This document shows, piece after piece, positions 1 to 10,900 of a DNA stretch of 64,000 nt. The position numbers and the translations under genes were made by a program. This DNA is from Pisolithus tinctorius. Lineage: Eukaryota; Basidiomycota; Agaricomycetes; Boletales; Pisolithaceae. The DNA is taken from positions 372,001-436,000 of the forward strand of contig JANFAH010000003.1 of assembly GCA_024663395.1 (NCBI GenBank). Reading direction: 5' to 3'. The notes beneath the pieces were generated by a model. It saw only the letters and a list, made by a program, of their open reading frames with translations, did no database searches and was not told the origin of the DNA. Position 1 is the stretch's first letter; each line of letters begins with the position of its first letter.

Positions 1-105
1 TGTGGTCAAAAAAAAGCACAGATAGTAGATTCCTTCAAAAAAAGTCACAAATAGTCACAATAGTCACAAAATAGTCAAAATAGTCAATGTGTTATTTTCC
101 TGATG
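1..105. repeat. End of an AGTCA-rich inverted-repeat element (cut by window start)
   Basis: About 105 bp rich in short AGTCAcAA-type repeats, ending in TTTTCCTGATG. The same end occurs at 52200-52323 in the same orientation and at 51850-51918 inverted. It is either the right end of a small inverted-repeat transposon that starts before the window, or the left inverted terminal repeat of YR-1, because it abuts that element exactly as the copy at 51850 does. The sequence to the left is needed to decide. Confidence 0.6.
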
Positions 106-315
106 GTACAGGTAGATCTAATGAGAGATGTGGTGTGGGGTGGCTAGAGTGACTGGGGGAAGTGCAAAGTGCTTTCCAGCCCCAAACGGCAGCGATGACC
201 TGCTGGTGGGTGTGAGCTGTGAATCCCCATGCTTGTAGGAGTGGCAGGACCGATGATGCATGCAGTGAGCACTGTTACCCATGATTTAGGAGGAGGGGTG
301 ATGCTTACCGAGTGG

Positions 316-1168
316 TCATTGCACTGGAGGCAATGTGTACTGGAGGAAGTTGTTGTGCAGGTTGGGTTCGGATTGTAGATAGGGAGCTAGGATTTGAGCA
401 TGTTGGCAGAGATATATGAGGAAAGCATCACTAGCCCATCATCCCTTCACCTTGATGATGTTGAAAGGTACGTTCCTGAGGAGGTACTCTAGGGTCGAGC
501 CTATGTGTATACCGTGCCCTTTGAGGGGGGGGGGGCAAACCTGCTTTCTTGAGAGCCAATTTGAGTGTTTTCAAGAAGGTGTGTCTGGTGAGGGGGTGAT
601 GACCATTCTTGGTGTGATAAGCAAAGAGGTGGCCCAATTGGGGAGGATCGTTGACTTCGAAGTGCCTTTCTAGGGCTGTCTGTGGGTCGGTTGGGCCAAC
701 TTGCTTGGCCCAACTGACATCCTCACCTGCAGGTGCAGTCTTGGTATGGGGAATATGAAAGTTGGTTACTTCTAGGCCTTGTCTGTCGCGTTGAATGCTG
801 ACGTTCTGGCGGGTTATGTGTAGGGATGGGTTGAAGGCTTTGAGGTTGGGTATGGTGAACTTGCTGGTGTGTGCGGTGGTGAAGAAGATGGTTGTTAGAC
901 AAGCAAAAATGGCAGCATTGAGGGGAATGTTCAGGTCTAAGTTGGCGTGGATTTTTGCGATGACCTCAACTGTGTATGGCTCATGCAGGGGTCATTTGGA
1001 TGTGGGAGGGGATAGGTATTTGGAGGCTTTGAGTAAGGTGTTGGTCTTGATCTCGTTGAGGGCCCAGGGTATTCTGTGGATGATATGCCAGGCACACACA
1101 CCGTTGAGGTAGTTGACTATGGTTGTGTTCATGTAAAGACCAGCCATGGTTGATATGAAGAATGCTAT
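316..1168 (-). pseudogene. YR-1 tyrosine recombinase, C-terminal catalytic part (decayed)
   Basis: This fragment gives the catalytic half of a fungal retroelement tyrosine recombinase (DNA breaking-rejoining family). The minus frame runs from NYLNGVCAWHIIHR near 1100 down to the box after a G-run near 530. There the family normally reads GHGIRIG (the HxxR motif) but this copy reads GHGIHIG, so the catalytic Arg is replaced. Further on, WASDAF and a Tyr-containing FLIYL stretch correspond to the nucleophile region, and a stop lies at 316-318. Damage seen: a frame change in the poly-G run at 528-536 and an in-frame TGA just before WASDAF. CGC-to-CAC at the Arg fits CpG decay. The N-terminal part continues at 2744 beyond the fold-back insertion. 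Confidence 0.8.
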
Positions 1169-1170
1169 TA

Positions 1171-2741
1171 CAGTGAGGGACAAAAGCATTGCAATGTTTG
1201 TGAGGTGTGAATTGTTGCTGATGTAGCTCGGGCTATTCTGCACAGATAATCATGATACCTATACCATTGGAAAGGGATGACTCTAAGCTTTCCAGAGCAC
1301 TAAGGTTCAGTCAAAACAAAGCAATACATGCTGAGATACACCCTATTCTTTCCAAAAAGTGCATTGCAACACTTTTGTCCCTGACTGGTGAAATCATGAA
1401 ATGTGACCCTCTGATGGGATTGTGGGCATGGAGGATGGGAAAAAATGCTTACATAATAAACCACATGATCATCCAGATGATTTGTCAGCATGTAAACAAT
1501 GACAAACATTGGACTTGTACCATTAATCCTCCCTCTTTTACCACAACTCATGAAATCATCTCTCTAGCTCACATGGTCATTTTCTCAAGGAATTCTTATC
1601 AAATACTGGTGGCCACCACAGTGCCATCAGTATAACATGCTCTCAGAACCATCAGTCCCTTAAAAAACCTGCTGTCAGTCATTTCCTGGACTGTTTCCCC
1701 CCCATGCCTGATGTGTTCTGGGACTAATCAGTACTTGGAAGGCTGAAAATGTTGTGGAGGTCAATCTGGCACTTCAGAACATGATGTACAAACCAGTCCC
1801 CTCTCAACCAATGCATTTCTGGCACAGGGACAATGGTATGGAAGTTAGGGCAAGACAAAATCCTCTTTACCCCTGGGTGTCATCAGAAGGATATGCTACT
1901 GAACTGCCATGGAGCAGAATCCTGTGCTTCCATCTGGCCCTGAATGTTGCCTTTGGTCACATATGACCAAATAATCCTTCCCCAGTCATCTACAGTTCAG
2001 ATCAGAGCAAGATCTAGTGAACCCTCTTATGGTGCTCAGAGCACAAGGAGGTTTTGTCTCACCCCAACTTCCATAAAAGTTTTCCTGTGCCAGAAATGCA
2101 TTGGTTGAGAGGGGACTGGTTTGTAAATCATGTTCTGAAGTGCCAGATTGACCTCCACAACATTTTCAGCCTTCCAAGTACTGATTAGTCCCAGAACACA
2201 TCAGGCATGGGGGGGAAACAGTCCAGGAAATGACTGACAGCAGGTTTTTTAAGGGACTGATGGTTCTGAGAGCATGTTATACTGATGGCACTGTGGTGGC
2301 CACCAGTATTTGATAAGAATTCCTTGAGAAAATGACCATGTGAGCTAGAGAGATGATTTCATGAGTTGTGGTAAAAGAGGGAGGATTAATGGTACAAGTC
2401 CAATGTTTGTCATTGTTTACATGCTGACAAATCATCTGGATGATCATGTGGTTTATTATGTAAGCATTTTTTCCCATCCTCCATGCCCACAATCCCATCA
2501 GAGGGTCACATTTCATGATTTCACCAGTCAGGGACAAAAGTGTTGCAATGCACTTTTTGGAAAGAATAGGGTGTATCTCAGCATGTATTGCTTTGTTTTG
2601 ACTGAACCTTAGTGCTCTGGAAAGCTTAGAGTCATCCCTTTCCAATGGTATAGGTATCATGATTATCTGTGCAGAATAGCCCGAGCTACATCAGCAACAA
2701 TTCACACCTCACAAACATTGCAGCGCTTTTGTCCCTCACTG
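1171..2741. mobile_element. Tc1/mariner-type fold-back element with 658-bp arms
   Basis: The ends are CAGTGAGGGACAAAAG and its complement, flanked by TA at 1169-1170 and 2742-2743. This is the TA duplication and CAGTG terminus expected of Tc1/mariner relatives. The arms, 1171-1828 and 2084-2741, are equal in length and I count about three mismatches, so they are roughly 99.5 percent identical. An imperfect palindrome continues into the 255-bp spacer. Each arm also holds an inverted terminal-repeat copy at 1366-1387 (mirrored on the right), making each outer 217 bp look like a complete MITE. The 127-codon open stretch in each arm has no recognisable domain and is probably not a gene. The element interrupts the YR-1 recombinase. 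Confidence 0.85.
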
Positions 2742-2743
2742 TA

Positions 2744-2942
2744 GGTCTGAGGATGCCGGAGTGTGCTGGTCTTCAGGAATGCCCTTAGCATTGCAGAAAG
2801 TGTGGAAAGTGAGGAGACCCGAGCCATATGTTTCTCTGGTGGAGTCAGACCAGGTGTGAGTGATGACATCATACACGTGCTGTGTATCTGTTGCCGAGAG
2901 AGGGAGGGCTGGGGATTGATGGTTGAGGGGTTTCCATGCCAT
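2744..2942 (-). pseudogene. YR-1 tyrosine recombinase, N-terminal part
   Basis: The minus frame contains DTQHVYDVITHTWSDSTRET followed by a GSGLLTFHTFCN segment. This is the SAM-like N-terminal core-binding domain found ahead of the catalytic domain in fungal retroelement tyrosine recombinases. A Pro/Ser-rich linker (about 3168-2945) separates it from the upstream RNase H. The frame is cut at 2743 by the fold-back element and resumes in the fragment ending at 1168. The start codon at 2942 is only the first ATG; the natural protein may start in the linker or be fused to RT. Confidence 0.7.
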
Positions 2943-3168
2943 TAAGCGTTCCTTGGTGGGACACTGGGGACGAGGGTTCAGGGGTGGGATGTGGGGAGGG
3001 TCTAGGTGGGAGTGGGAGGATGTGGGAACTGGGGGTGGGAGGGGGGTGATAGGGAGAGGTATAATCAGAGGTTGGGTGCTTTGGATGAGGGAGGACAGTC
3101 ATATGGGGCAGGGGGGTTTGCTGGGATGGTTAGGTTGTTGAGTGTTGGTCGATGTTGCTGATGAGGTG

Positions 3169-4236
3169 TCAGATGGGTGGGGGGATTGGGATTGGGGGGA
3201 GGAGAAGACAAAGGGGGGGATATACTCCGCATGAAATAGGGTCGGCTGGGTTGTGACCACTTGGAAGGTATTGGGTATGTAGGGTGCACTTTGTGAGGCC
3301 CAGGGCATGGTGGATGCATTTGAAAGCTTTGTTTGTGGGGCAGTTATGGCTCCTGCCCTGCTTCCAACCTTCAACGACTCCCTGGTTGTCTCTGTGAACT
3401 TGGAAATGAATGTTGGAGGTTCTGGTGTCAAGGATTGCAAGTGTGAGGAGCTCAAGGCCAATGGCTTCTGCCCAGCCAATATCTCGCCCATCAGATTTCC
3501 AATTGGGTCTGAGGGCCCACGCTCTCCAACAACCTTGTAGTATGATTCCGATCCCTGTTGATGAGCTTGCATCAGAGAAGGCGAGGAAATCTGCTATAGG
3601 TTGTGGGATGGGGAGGGGGGAGGGGATGATTGGAGGACTTAGCTTTGTGCACCACCATTTTAGGTCGTCTGCAGTGCTGCTGGGTGGCATTCTGGGCTTG
3701 AAAGGTTTGTCTCTGAAGATACCTAGCATTGCCTCGAGATTTATTATGTAGGGCCGTCCTTCAGGATGAATTAGGGTTGTGTGCATGAGTTTGCTGTGGA
3801 GCTTCTGGACTTCTTTGAGGTTGTGTGTGCACTTGGCATTCCATGTGTTGATCGCAAGGATGTATTTGAGGTGCTTCAATTTGGTTAGTTGAACAGTGTG
3901 GTTGACGAGGTCCCAGGTGAAGCCTATGAAGGTGGGTCTTGTGGAGAAGGGTACATCCTTGGATGCCTCCCATGGGATACCCAGTTGCTGGGATATTTGG
4001 TTGATGTCCTTGATGTTGTAGGTGAATTGGTAGTCTTCGGCTGATCTTGGGGATGAGTGTGCCAAGTCTTTGATGGGCTGAGTGTAGTCTTCATCATGCT
4101 CTTTGGATTGGCCATCTGGGAGGGGAGTGCCTGCAAACCACTGCCGACCTCCTTTGACTACCCTACCTTCACCAGAGGCGATGGCTGAAGCAATCTTGCC
4201 ACACTCTAAGTTAAACATTTGAAGTGCATGTCTCGG
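3169..4236 (-). pseudogene. YR-1 reverse transcriptase C-terminal part and RNase H
   Basis: The open frame covers the RT thumb/connection (IPWEASKDVPFSTRPTFIGF and LHSKLMHTTLIHPEGR) and then RNase H with AFSDASSSTGIGI, WAEAIGLELL, VHRDNQGVVEGW and GHNPADPIS, giving the acidic catalytic residues typical of DIRS-type RNase H. The upstream RT joins across Gyp-A: once TSD TCGG (4233-4236 and 15386-15389) is collapsed, the frame reads FFLRIP-RHALQMFNLECG without a break. The fragment is in frame throughout and ends just before the recombinase linker. It has no promoter of its own and belongs to YR-1. Confidence 0.85.
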
Positions 4237-4684
4237 TGTAAGATAGTGTTTTCTGTTGGCCGAGAACTCTGACTCCGGAAGAGGTAGGTTCCGCTCGAGT
4301 CGGGTCGACCCTGAAGGGGCTTCGGTCTGGATGCAGGGTAAGTACTTTAGATGAACGCAAAGGGAACTCGCCTGAGAATATAATTCTTGACTCTAAAGAA
4401 GAACCTTGGCAGAAAAGAGCTGAAGTAGTGAAATTTTGCTCCTCCAAGCAAGACACAGAGTAGGCCGGGATGACTAGTGCAGTAGTTGTTAAGTGACATG
4501 GCCCGCACCATGACCACCTGTGTGCTTAGTCAGCTCTCTATGTTTCGACACCAAGTCCCTTTTTAGCCACAACCCCTAAGCCCGAATCCTCCTCGATTCT
4601 CTCTTACATCCTTCCCCCTCAAACCTTCCCTTCGACCCAACAGAAGCGTGACTTCTTGTAGGGAAAAGGTTCGCATTCCCTACA
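4237..4684 (-). repeat. Gyp-A 3' LTR
   Basis: The 448-bp copy matches 14938-15385, starts TGTAAGATAG and ends CCCTACA. Flanking TSD TCGG is at 4233-4236. Differences from the partner LTR are TG/CG or CA/CG exchanges. Confidence 0.92.
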
Positions 4685-6139
4685 TCCGAGGGGGGTTTAG
4701 ATGCCGACCGTCCTTGGTCGTCCCCTTCCTCGCGCAGACGTCCTCAGCTTTGTACCCATCCTCACTAGCTTCTCCTTCGTACCCTTGCCCTCTGACTCTC
4801 CCAGCCTTCCCCTCACTCGCTGTACCTCACATCACCTTCCACCCTGCACTCAACAACTCCTTCCTCCACCAATGCGCCCCTTCGACCCTGAACCTGCACT
4901 GCGCTCCTCGAACCTCTCCCTCACTCTCATCAACGTCCCTGAGACCCCTCGCAGCCACTCTCCTGTACCTTCTCCATCACCTCGTGCCCTCGATTTTCCA
5001 CACCCCCGAAGCCAACCCCCCTAGCCTGGGTGACGATCATAGCGCTTCGAACGCGCGAACAAGTGGGTGATAAATCGAGTGTGGTGCGAGGTAGAAACAG
5101 CTCGTCGAAACGCAGCTGGCAGTAGAACTATGACCCAGCTCGAAGATTATTTTATACCTGTAATCCCCCTATCAGTGACGTATTCACAACCCTACGAGAG
5201 TGCATTGTGCGCTCTTGACTCCATTTCGTCCTTAAGACGATACTAGCGGAAATGAAACCAAGAAAAACAAAAGTTTGGGCCCTCGGGAGACTCCTTCTAC
5301 CCTATACTGCGTCCTTTCTATGGTACTCCGGCCCCCCCCTTTTCTCAGCTCCTGGACTTGTGCCTCACGCACAGGAACGAATTTCGTGGCACATAATGAT
5401 ACCAGCGGCCTTCGACTCGCGTTTCTAGTATTCTCGGTTCTTTGTATGTACCTCTGGGAGCTTTACATTCCCGCTTTCTGCCTTTTCCGACGCTTGAACT
5501 TGTAGCCTCTCGATCCTGCTTCGAAGATAGGTCTTCGACCTCGACAGGTAAGAATACAAGCTCTCACTCAACCTCAGACATTCGCCCTTCGTCGATCCAC
5601 TTTTTCTTGCGCCGAGATACCTGTTCCTCACCGTAAAACGCGTTCGAATCGAAATGGAAAGGTCACCTGTCAGCGCGTCTGCCCCAGCCAAGCTTCTCTT
5701 CCAGTGTCGTTTCTACCTGGTTCGTGTCCCTTCTCGCTCGTTCCAGCTCTGCATACCTCTCCTGTAGCGACCCTTCCTATCCATGCCATAGCTCCAAGAA
5801 CGTTGCAGAGTCCAGCGTTCCCTTCACAGCTGGTCGTTACCCTTCGCAGTTAGTTTGCTTGTTCGAATTCGAACTGTCGTCTTTCCTAGTGCAGAATGTT
5901 AGTGAGCGCCGTAGTGCAAAAAGGAAAATAGACTAGAATATGGCAAGAACGCCATGACTCTTTGAGTGCGCCAAGACCATAAGACTGCCACTGCTTCGAG
6001 CGAAGGCTCTGACTTCCGGTGATAATCGATCCATTTCGATCGACTTCCCACCGTTTTCCCCTCCTTCTTATCTAAGCTACCCCGCATGTTCCTTCTATTT
6101 TTTTCCTTCCCCACCTTTCTCCTTCTCACCCTTGCTCTC
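4685..6139. other. Gyp-A region between 3' LTR and antisense gene
   Basis: About 1.45 kb rich in pyrimidines on the plus strand. It has several overlapping Pro/Ser-rich open stretches (for example 4648-5070 plus) that I judge to be composition artefacts, with no domain I recognise. It lies upstream of the antisense zinc-cluster gene and should hold its promoter and 5' leader. No convincing TATA box is visible. Sequence just inside the LTR (GAGGGGGG at 4688) is purine-rich on the plus strand, the wrong strand for a Gyp-A polypurine tract. Confidence 0.4.
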
Positions 6140-7547
6140 ATGTCGTCCAACCCCAATGACTCGCCTCCCAACATTGGCATCCCGGTTGACGACCTCGCGC
6201 GTGCCGCCTCCGTCCTCCAGCTCCTGCTGGGATCGTCGCAGGGAGACACAGAGTCGAGGAACATGCTGTTGGCGCACCTGGGGTCGTTGATGGTGCGTGG
6301 TCTTTTTCTTTTCCTTGACGGTCGTTCCATTGACACTACCCCGTCGCTACAGGGCCCATCGCCAGCTCCTACGGCTCCCGAACCTCAAGCTGCTTCCTCT
6401 CCTGCACTACCGGTCGACGCTCCTCCCACTGACGTTGTCCAAGACAAACCGGCTCCCGCAACTACTGCCGCTCTGGTCGACCATACCCTCGCAGAGCCCT
6501 CGTCTGCGACCATCGTCGTCCAGGAACTGGACGCCAGCCCCACTCTCGACCTTCCCACCTTCAACACGCTCCCGGACGCTCCATTGTCCACGTCCACGTC
6601 CACATCTACCGTTGCACCTTCTCGTACGCCCTCTCCCTCGCTCCCAGGTCACTTGGACCCTCCTTCTCCTCTTACGCCAACCGTTTCGCCCAATCGTCCA
6701 GTCTCTGTCCCAGATGCTGCCGCGCCTGCGGATCCTACCATGCCCACCTGCCAGACACTCAACATTTCCGAGTCTGGCCTTGACTGTCTTCCTGCCGACT
6801 CTCCACTGACTGGCCACACATCTCTTGATCGCCTGTCGGTGTGTCTTAACTTCTCTCGTTTTTCTTCGTCCCCTAGCTGACTCTTCAAGATCCAGAATGC
6901 AGACCGTCTCGGGGAGTCTGGTCTCCAATGGCAGGTCTACCGTCCTGATTGGCACATCGAGCTCGTCGAGCATACTTTGAAGGACGGCAGTTTCCCCATC
7001 TACCTGCCTGTCCCCTGCGACCATTGTCACGTCGCTCGAGCCGTCTGCTCTGGAGCCTTGGGGCTCAAATGCACATGTTGTCGTCAACTTTGTTATACTT
7101 GCCCCTTATACGTGCATGTCGTCCACTCTCTTTTTGTCCTAAGGCATCTTGCTGACATCACTCCAGAACGACTCGGCACAGTCCCAAGCCTGGGTCCAGG
7201 TGCTTTGTATGGGCTCTACTCCTCCTGCTCTCACCCCTCCTCGTTACCCTGCCAAGCCTGTAGTTGAGATCACCCAAAGGCCTGCTCGCACTTCGAAACG
7301 CGCTCGTGTCAAGTCTCCATCTCCCAGTCCGACTCCTCCCCCTTCGACTTCTGGCGCGTCTTCCTCTAACTCAGTGCCAACCCCCTCGACTTCTAGCTCC
7401 CCTCCTTCGCTGCCTTCGCTTTCCAACGCCGAGATGTTGGTCGTTCTTCGCGAAGCCCTTCGCACTGCGACCAAAGTGTTAGACCAGGCCTCGAAGGGCC
7501 ACGTCGCATCCGAGAAGGCGTTGGGCAAGAGGAAATCACGCGATTAA
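6140..7547 (+). CDS. Gyp-A antisense gene: Zn2Cys6-like zinc-cluster protein, four exons
   Basis: This gene runs opposite to gag-pol and converges on the integrase end. Proposed exons are 6140-6292, 6353-6838, 6890-7111 and 7167-7547, with introns of 60, 51 and 55 nt beginning GTGCGT, GTGTGT and GTGCAT and ending AG; joining them keeps one frame. The protein starts MSSNPNDSPPN, has a long Pro/Ser/Thr-rich region, then PCDHC and a zinc cluster with spacing CX2CX6CX7CX2CX6C (about 7015-7105), then a basic Pro/Ser stretch (SKRARVKSPSPSP) and a short helical tail ending GKRKSRD. Cluster spacing fits fungal Zn(II)2Cys6 DNA-binding domains; a DNA-binding or regulatory role is inference. A start at 6086 would add a hydrophobic leader, which the sister genes lack. 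The reading frame appears intact. Confidence 0.72.
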
Positions 7548-7949
7548 GTATCTTGCACTATCTCTTTTCTGGGCTTCAACAGCCCCGTTGTCGTACCTCA
7601 TGTATATCCCTGTCCAACACAGAATTGATCAGCGCTTTTCGAATCGTCCAAAAGTCGTGACTTATTTTATTTTATTTTATTTTTTGAGCTGAATGTGCAA
7701 GTTGGGGTGCAAGTCGCACCGAATTACGCTCGAATTCGAGCCGATAGTCAAAGTGCCTCGGTTGAACGAGCACACCCATATCTACAATTGGAGGTCTCAG
7801 ATACTCTCACCTGACTTGCTCTCTTCGACGTCCTCTTCTCGTAAGATGTCTTCGGCTTCAGGGATCGATTCGTCCTCTATCGATTCTTCTTCGAGCCTGT
7901 GCAGCTCTTCTTTACTTCGGTTTGTGAGTTCTTCTACCGCTATCGAGAT
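7548..7949. other. Gyp-A spacer between convergent antisense gene and pol end
   Basis: About 400 bp between the plus-strand stop at 7547 and the minus-strand pol stop at 7950. It includes a TTTTA repeat tract at about 7660-7686. The 3' ends of both transcription units would fall here, so the AT-rich tract may help 3'-end formation. No further gene is seen. Confidence 0.5.
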
Positions 7950-10900
7950 TCATTTCCTAGAATAATAAGGGAGTAAGCGAAAAGCGGTGTATCGAAGTCG
8001 GGAAATCGAGCCATCAAGCTCAGCTAATAGGTATGAACCCCCTTCAGTTCGCCTGACGACTACCATGGGACCTAAGTATCTTGGCTTCGTCTTGCGGTCA
8101 AGTTCCTTCTCGATCCTCGTATTGCGAGCTAAGACTAGCGCTCCGGGTTCGAACTCGTAGCTTCGTATCGACCTTTTTACCCTCTGCTCGAACTCCTTTG
8201 CCATCTGGCACCGTGCCTTGTATACTTGTTGACAAACCCACTGTAAGTCTTCCTGTCTTCGCTGGAGCTGGCGGCACCTATACGATATCAGTTCTTCGGT
8301 CGAATACTTATCCTTGTCCCAATTCGTCAGAAAAGTCGCTTCAGTGAAGTCGAACGGCAATCTCGGCTCGATCCCATGGACCATCTGATATGGCGAAAGT
8401 TTCGTCAACTTTTGTGTCGTCACCCTTTCAGCCCAGAACACCAATGGTGCATATGACGACCATTTGCTTATTTTGCCTTCACAAGTCTTGACGAGAGCCT
8501 CTCGAACAGTCAGATGTCTCCTCTCAACAACTCCGTTGGCTTGAGAATTGTACGCCGAAATCTTTATATGCCTGATATCGTACTTCTTCACGAGGTAGGT
8601 GAGGGCCTGTTTGAACGCGGAGCCATTGTCTGTGACAATCTCTCCTACAGCACCCCACCAACACAAGATCTGTTCGAATATGAATTGTCCTAAGGTTTGT
8701 CCTGTCTCTGCACGCAGCATCTGCCACTCAGGATACGAAGTCAGAGAACACCTAGCTTGTACTATGTACCGGAATCCATTCGACTTTGGCATCACCATCG
8801 AATCCATGTATGCCTTGTAAAACAGAGGCTCGGGCATGGCTACGACAGGTGGGATGTGGATCTTGTCCATACGTCGAATTTGACACTCATGGCAGGTACG
8901 GAGGAACCATCGTATGTCTCGATCTAGCAACGGCCACCAAAAGTGGATCAGTAATCTCGACTTAGTGGGGAACACTCCCTTGTGGCCCAAGTTGTCGTGC
9001 GCTTGCTTCATCAACTCCAGGTGTTTCTCGTACGCGGGTACTACCTGATGCTGTCCCCTCGGTTCTCGATGCCATAGATCTCCATTCTTCAAGAAGAATC
9101 TCGCCGCGTACTTGACCAGCGAGTTCAGATCTAGGTCTGACATTCTGGGCGGTCGCTGTTGATCTTCGAGGAACTTGCGAACTACTTCCAACCGTTTGTC
9201 TTGTCGCTTCCCTTTCTCTGTCCTAGGGATTTCTATATCAGCGGTAGCATCCATCCCTGATGCCTGTGATAAAACCACCTGGGTCTCGGTCGCTTCGCTC
9301 AGCCTCTCTGATCTCTGTTCTCCAATGTAGGGGATCCATCCTAGTTTTGGTTCGACTACCTCCCGACTTTGGAAGAAAGCTTCATCTCGTTCGCCTCGCT
9401 GAGGGTTGAGGAGTTCGACTGCGAACGATCCTACCTCGTCGATCCAATCTTCGTAATCATCTTCTGGTTCTGGATCCTCGTTCGCTCGAGGTCTCCTCAA
9501 TAACCCATCCGGGCCTCTATGCTTCTCCGCCGGTATGTGTATCAGTTCAAACTCAAAGAGGAGTATACCAGCAATCCATCGATTGATGGTCGCATTCGGT
9601 TTCAGGTCAGGGTTATTGATCATACCCTTGATGTACTTGGCGTCGACTTCCACAGCTAAATCTTTAACTCCAAATATGTGATTGCATACGTCCCGAAGCG
9701 CGCAAAATAGGCCAAACAACTCTAGCTTCACCTGGCTATAACAACTTTCCCTTTCGTTGAACGCAATTGATCCGAACCTTGACGGATAACACTTCGAATC
9801 TTCTCCGACCTGTAAAAGCAGGTAGCCTACTGCCATGTGCGAGGTGTCAACAGCCAAAATGACTTGCCGTCCCAACTTGTAATCTATCGGTCTTAACGCT
9901 GGCAAGTTGGCGAGCGCTTCCTTTAAGTCATCCATCGCTGCTTCATGTACTTCGTTGAACCTGAAGACTACTCCTTTCTTGGTCAACTCGATCAACGGTT
10001 TCGCCCTCTTTGCATAGTCTTGAATGAAGATGCGGCAGTAGCTGCAGAGGCCTAAGAAGCCTCACACTTCTGTGACGCTCTTGCAATAGGGCCAATCTCG
10101 AATCTTCTGTACTTTGGATTTGTCGGGTATTCGGCCTTCATATGAAACCTTGTGCCCCACTACAGTGATAGACAGGACCGCCACTGCAAATTTCTTTGCA
10201 GAGACAGTCGCTCCGACATGTTCGAGGCACTGTAGAACTCGATTAGTACTGACGAGGTGCTCCCATATGAACCTCCTGATCAATGAATGGCATGGTTACT
10301 TCCGGTGTTTCCTCCCTGAGCGTAAATGACACATCCCCATGGAACACTTGTACAGCGTTCATGTAGCCCATGGGGAGTTTGGTCAACCTGAATGTGCTGA
10401 TTGGTGTTTGAAAGGTCGTAAGGTCTCGATAGTCTTCGTGGATCACTCGGTGGTCATAACCAACCATAAGGTTGTACATGCCATACACCGAATGTCCTGC
10501 GAACTCTTCTGCGATACTATCCACATGCGGAGGAACTCCTGAATCCTGTATCGAAACCGCATTGAGCGGCTGTAAGTCATGGACCAGTCGCAATGATTTC
10601 CCATCCTTCTTCACTACACAAAACCATCTCGATCAATAAGACGAAGTTGATGGTTTGTAAACTCCTGCTGCGATCTTTTCCTTGATTATTTGCACGATGT
10701 CCCCATAGATCGCTGGTGGAATGGGTATATTCCGATACACCCATGGCTTATGCGGGACTGTTGGAATCTTGAGAGGTGGAAACATATCCTCTCTGAATGT
10801 CCCCCTTTCGCTCACGTCCCAAGCGAAAGCCTTCTCGTGGATTCTTACTAGCCACTTGACTAGTTTGAGTTCTTTGGGCCACAAAAATCTGCCTGGGTCC

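Noticed and set aside
1252..1635. 127-codon ORF MIPIPLERDD, present twice inverted (also 2277-2660)
   Set aside because: It lies wholly in the palindromic arms of the fold-back element, has no domain, and has an equally open shadow frame on the other strand. Identity of the two copies reflects the arms, not selection on a protein.
4648..5070. Pro/Ser-rich plus-strand ORFs inside Gyp-A
   Set aside because: Pyrimidine-rich sequence gives open frames in several phases; no domain, no conservation seen. Treated as the leader or promoter of the antisense gene.
6407..7087. 226-codon minus-strand ORF opposite the Gyp-A antisense gene
   Set aside because: It is the reverse shadow of the plus-strand gene; the plus strand has splice sites and the zinc cluster shared with Gyp-B and Gyp-C.
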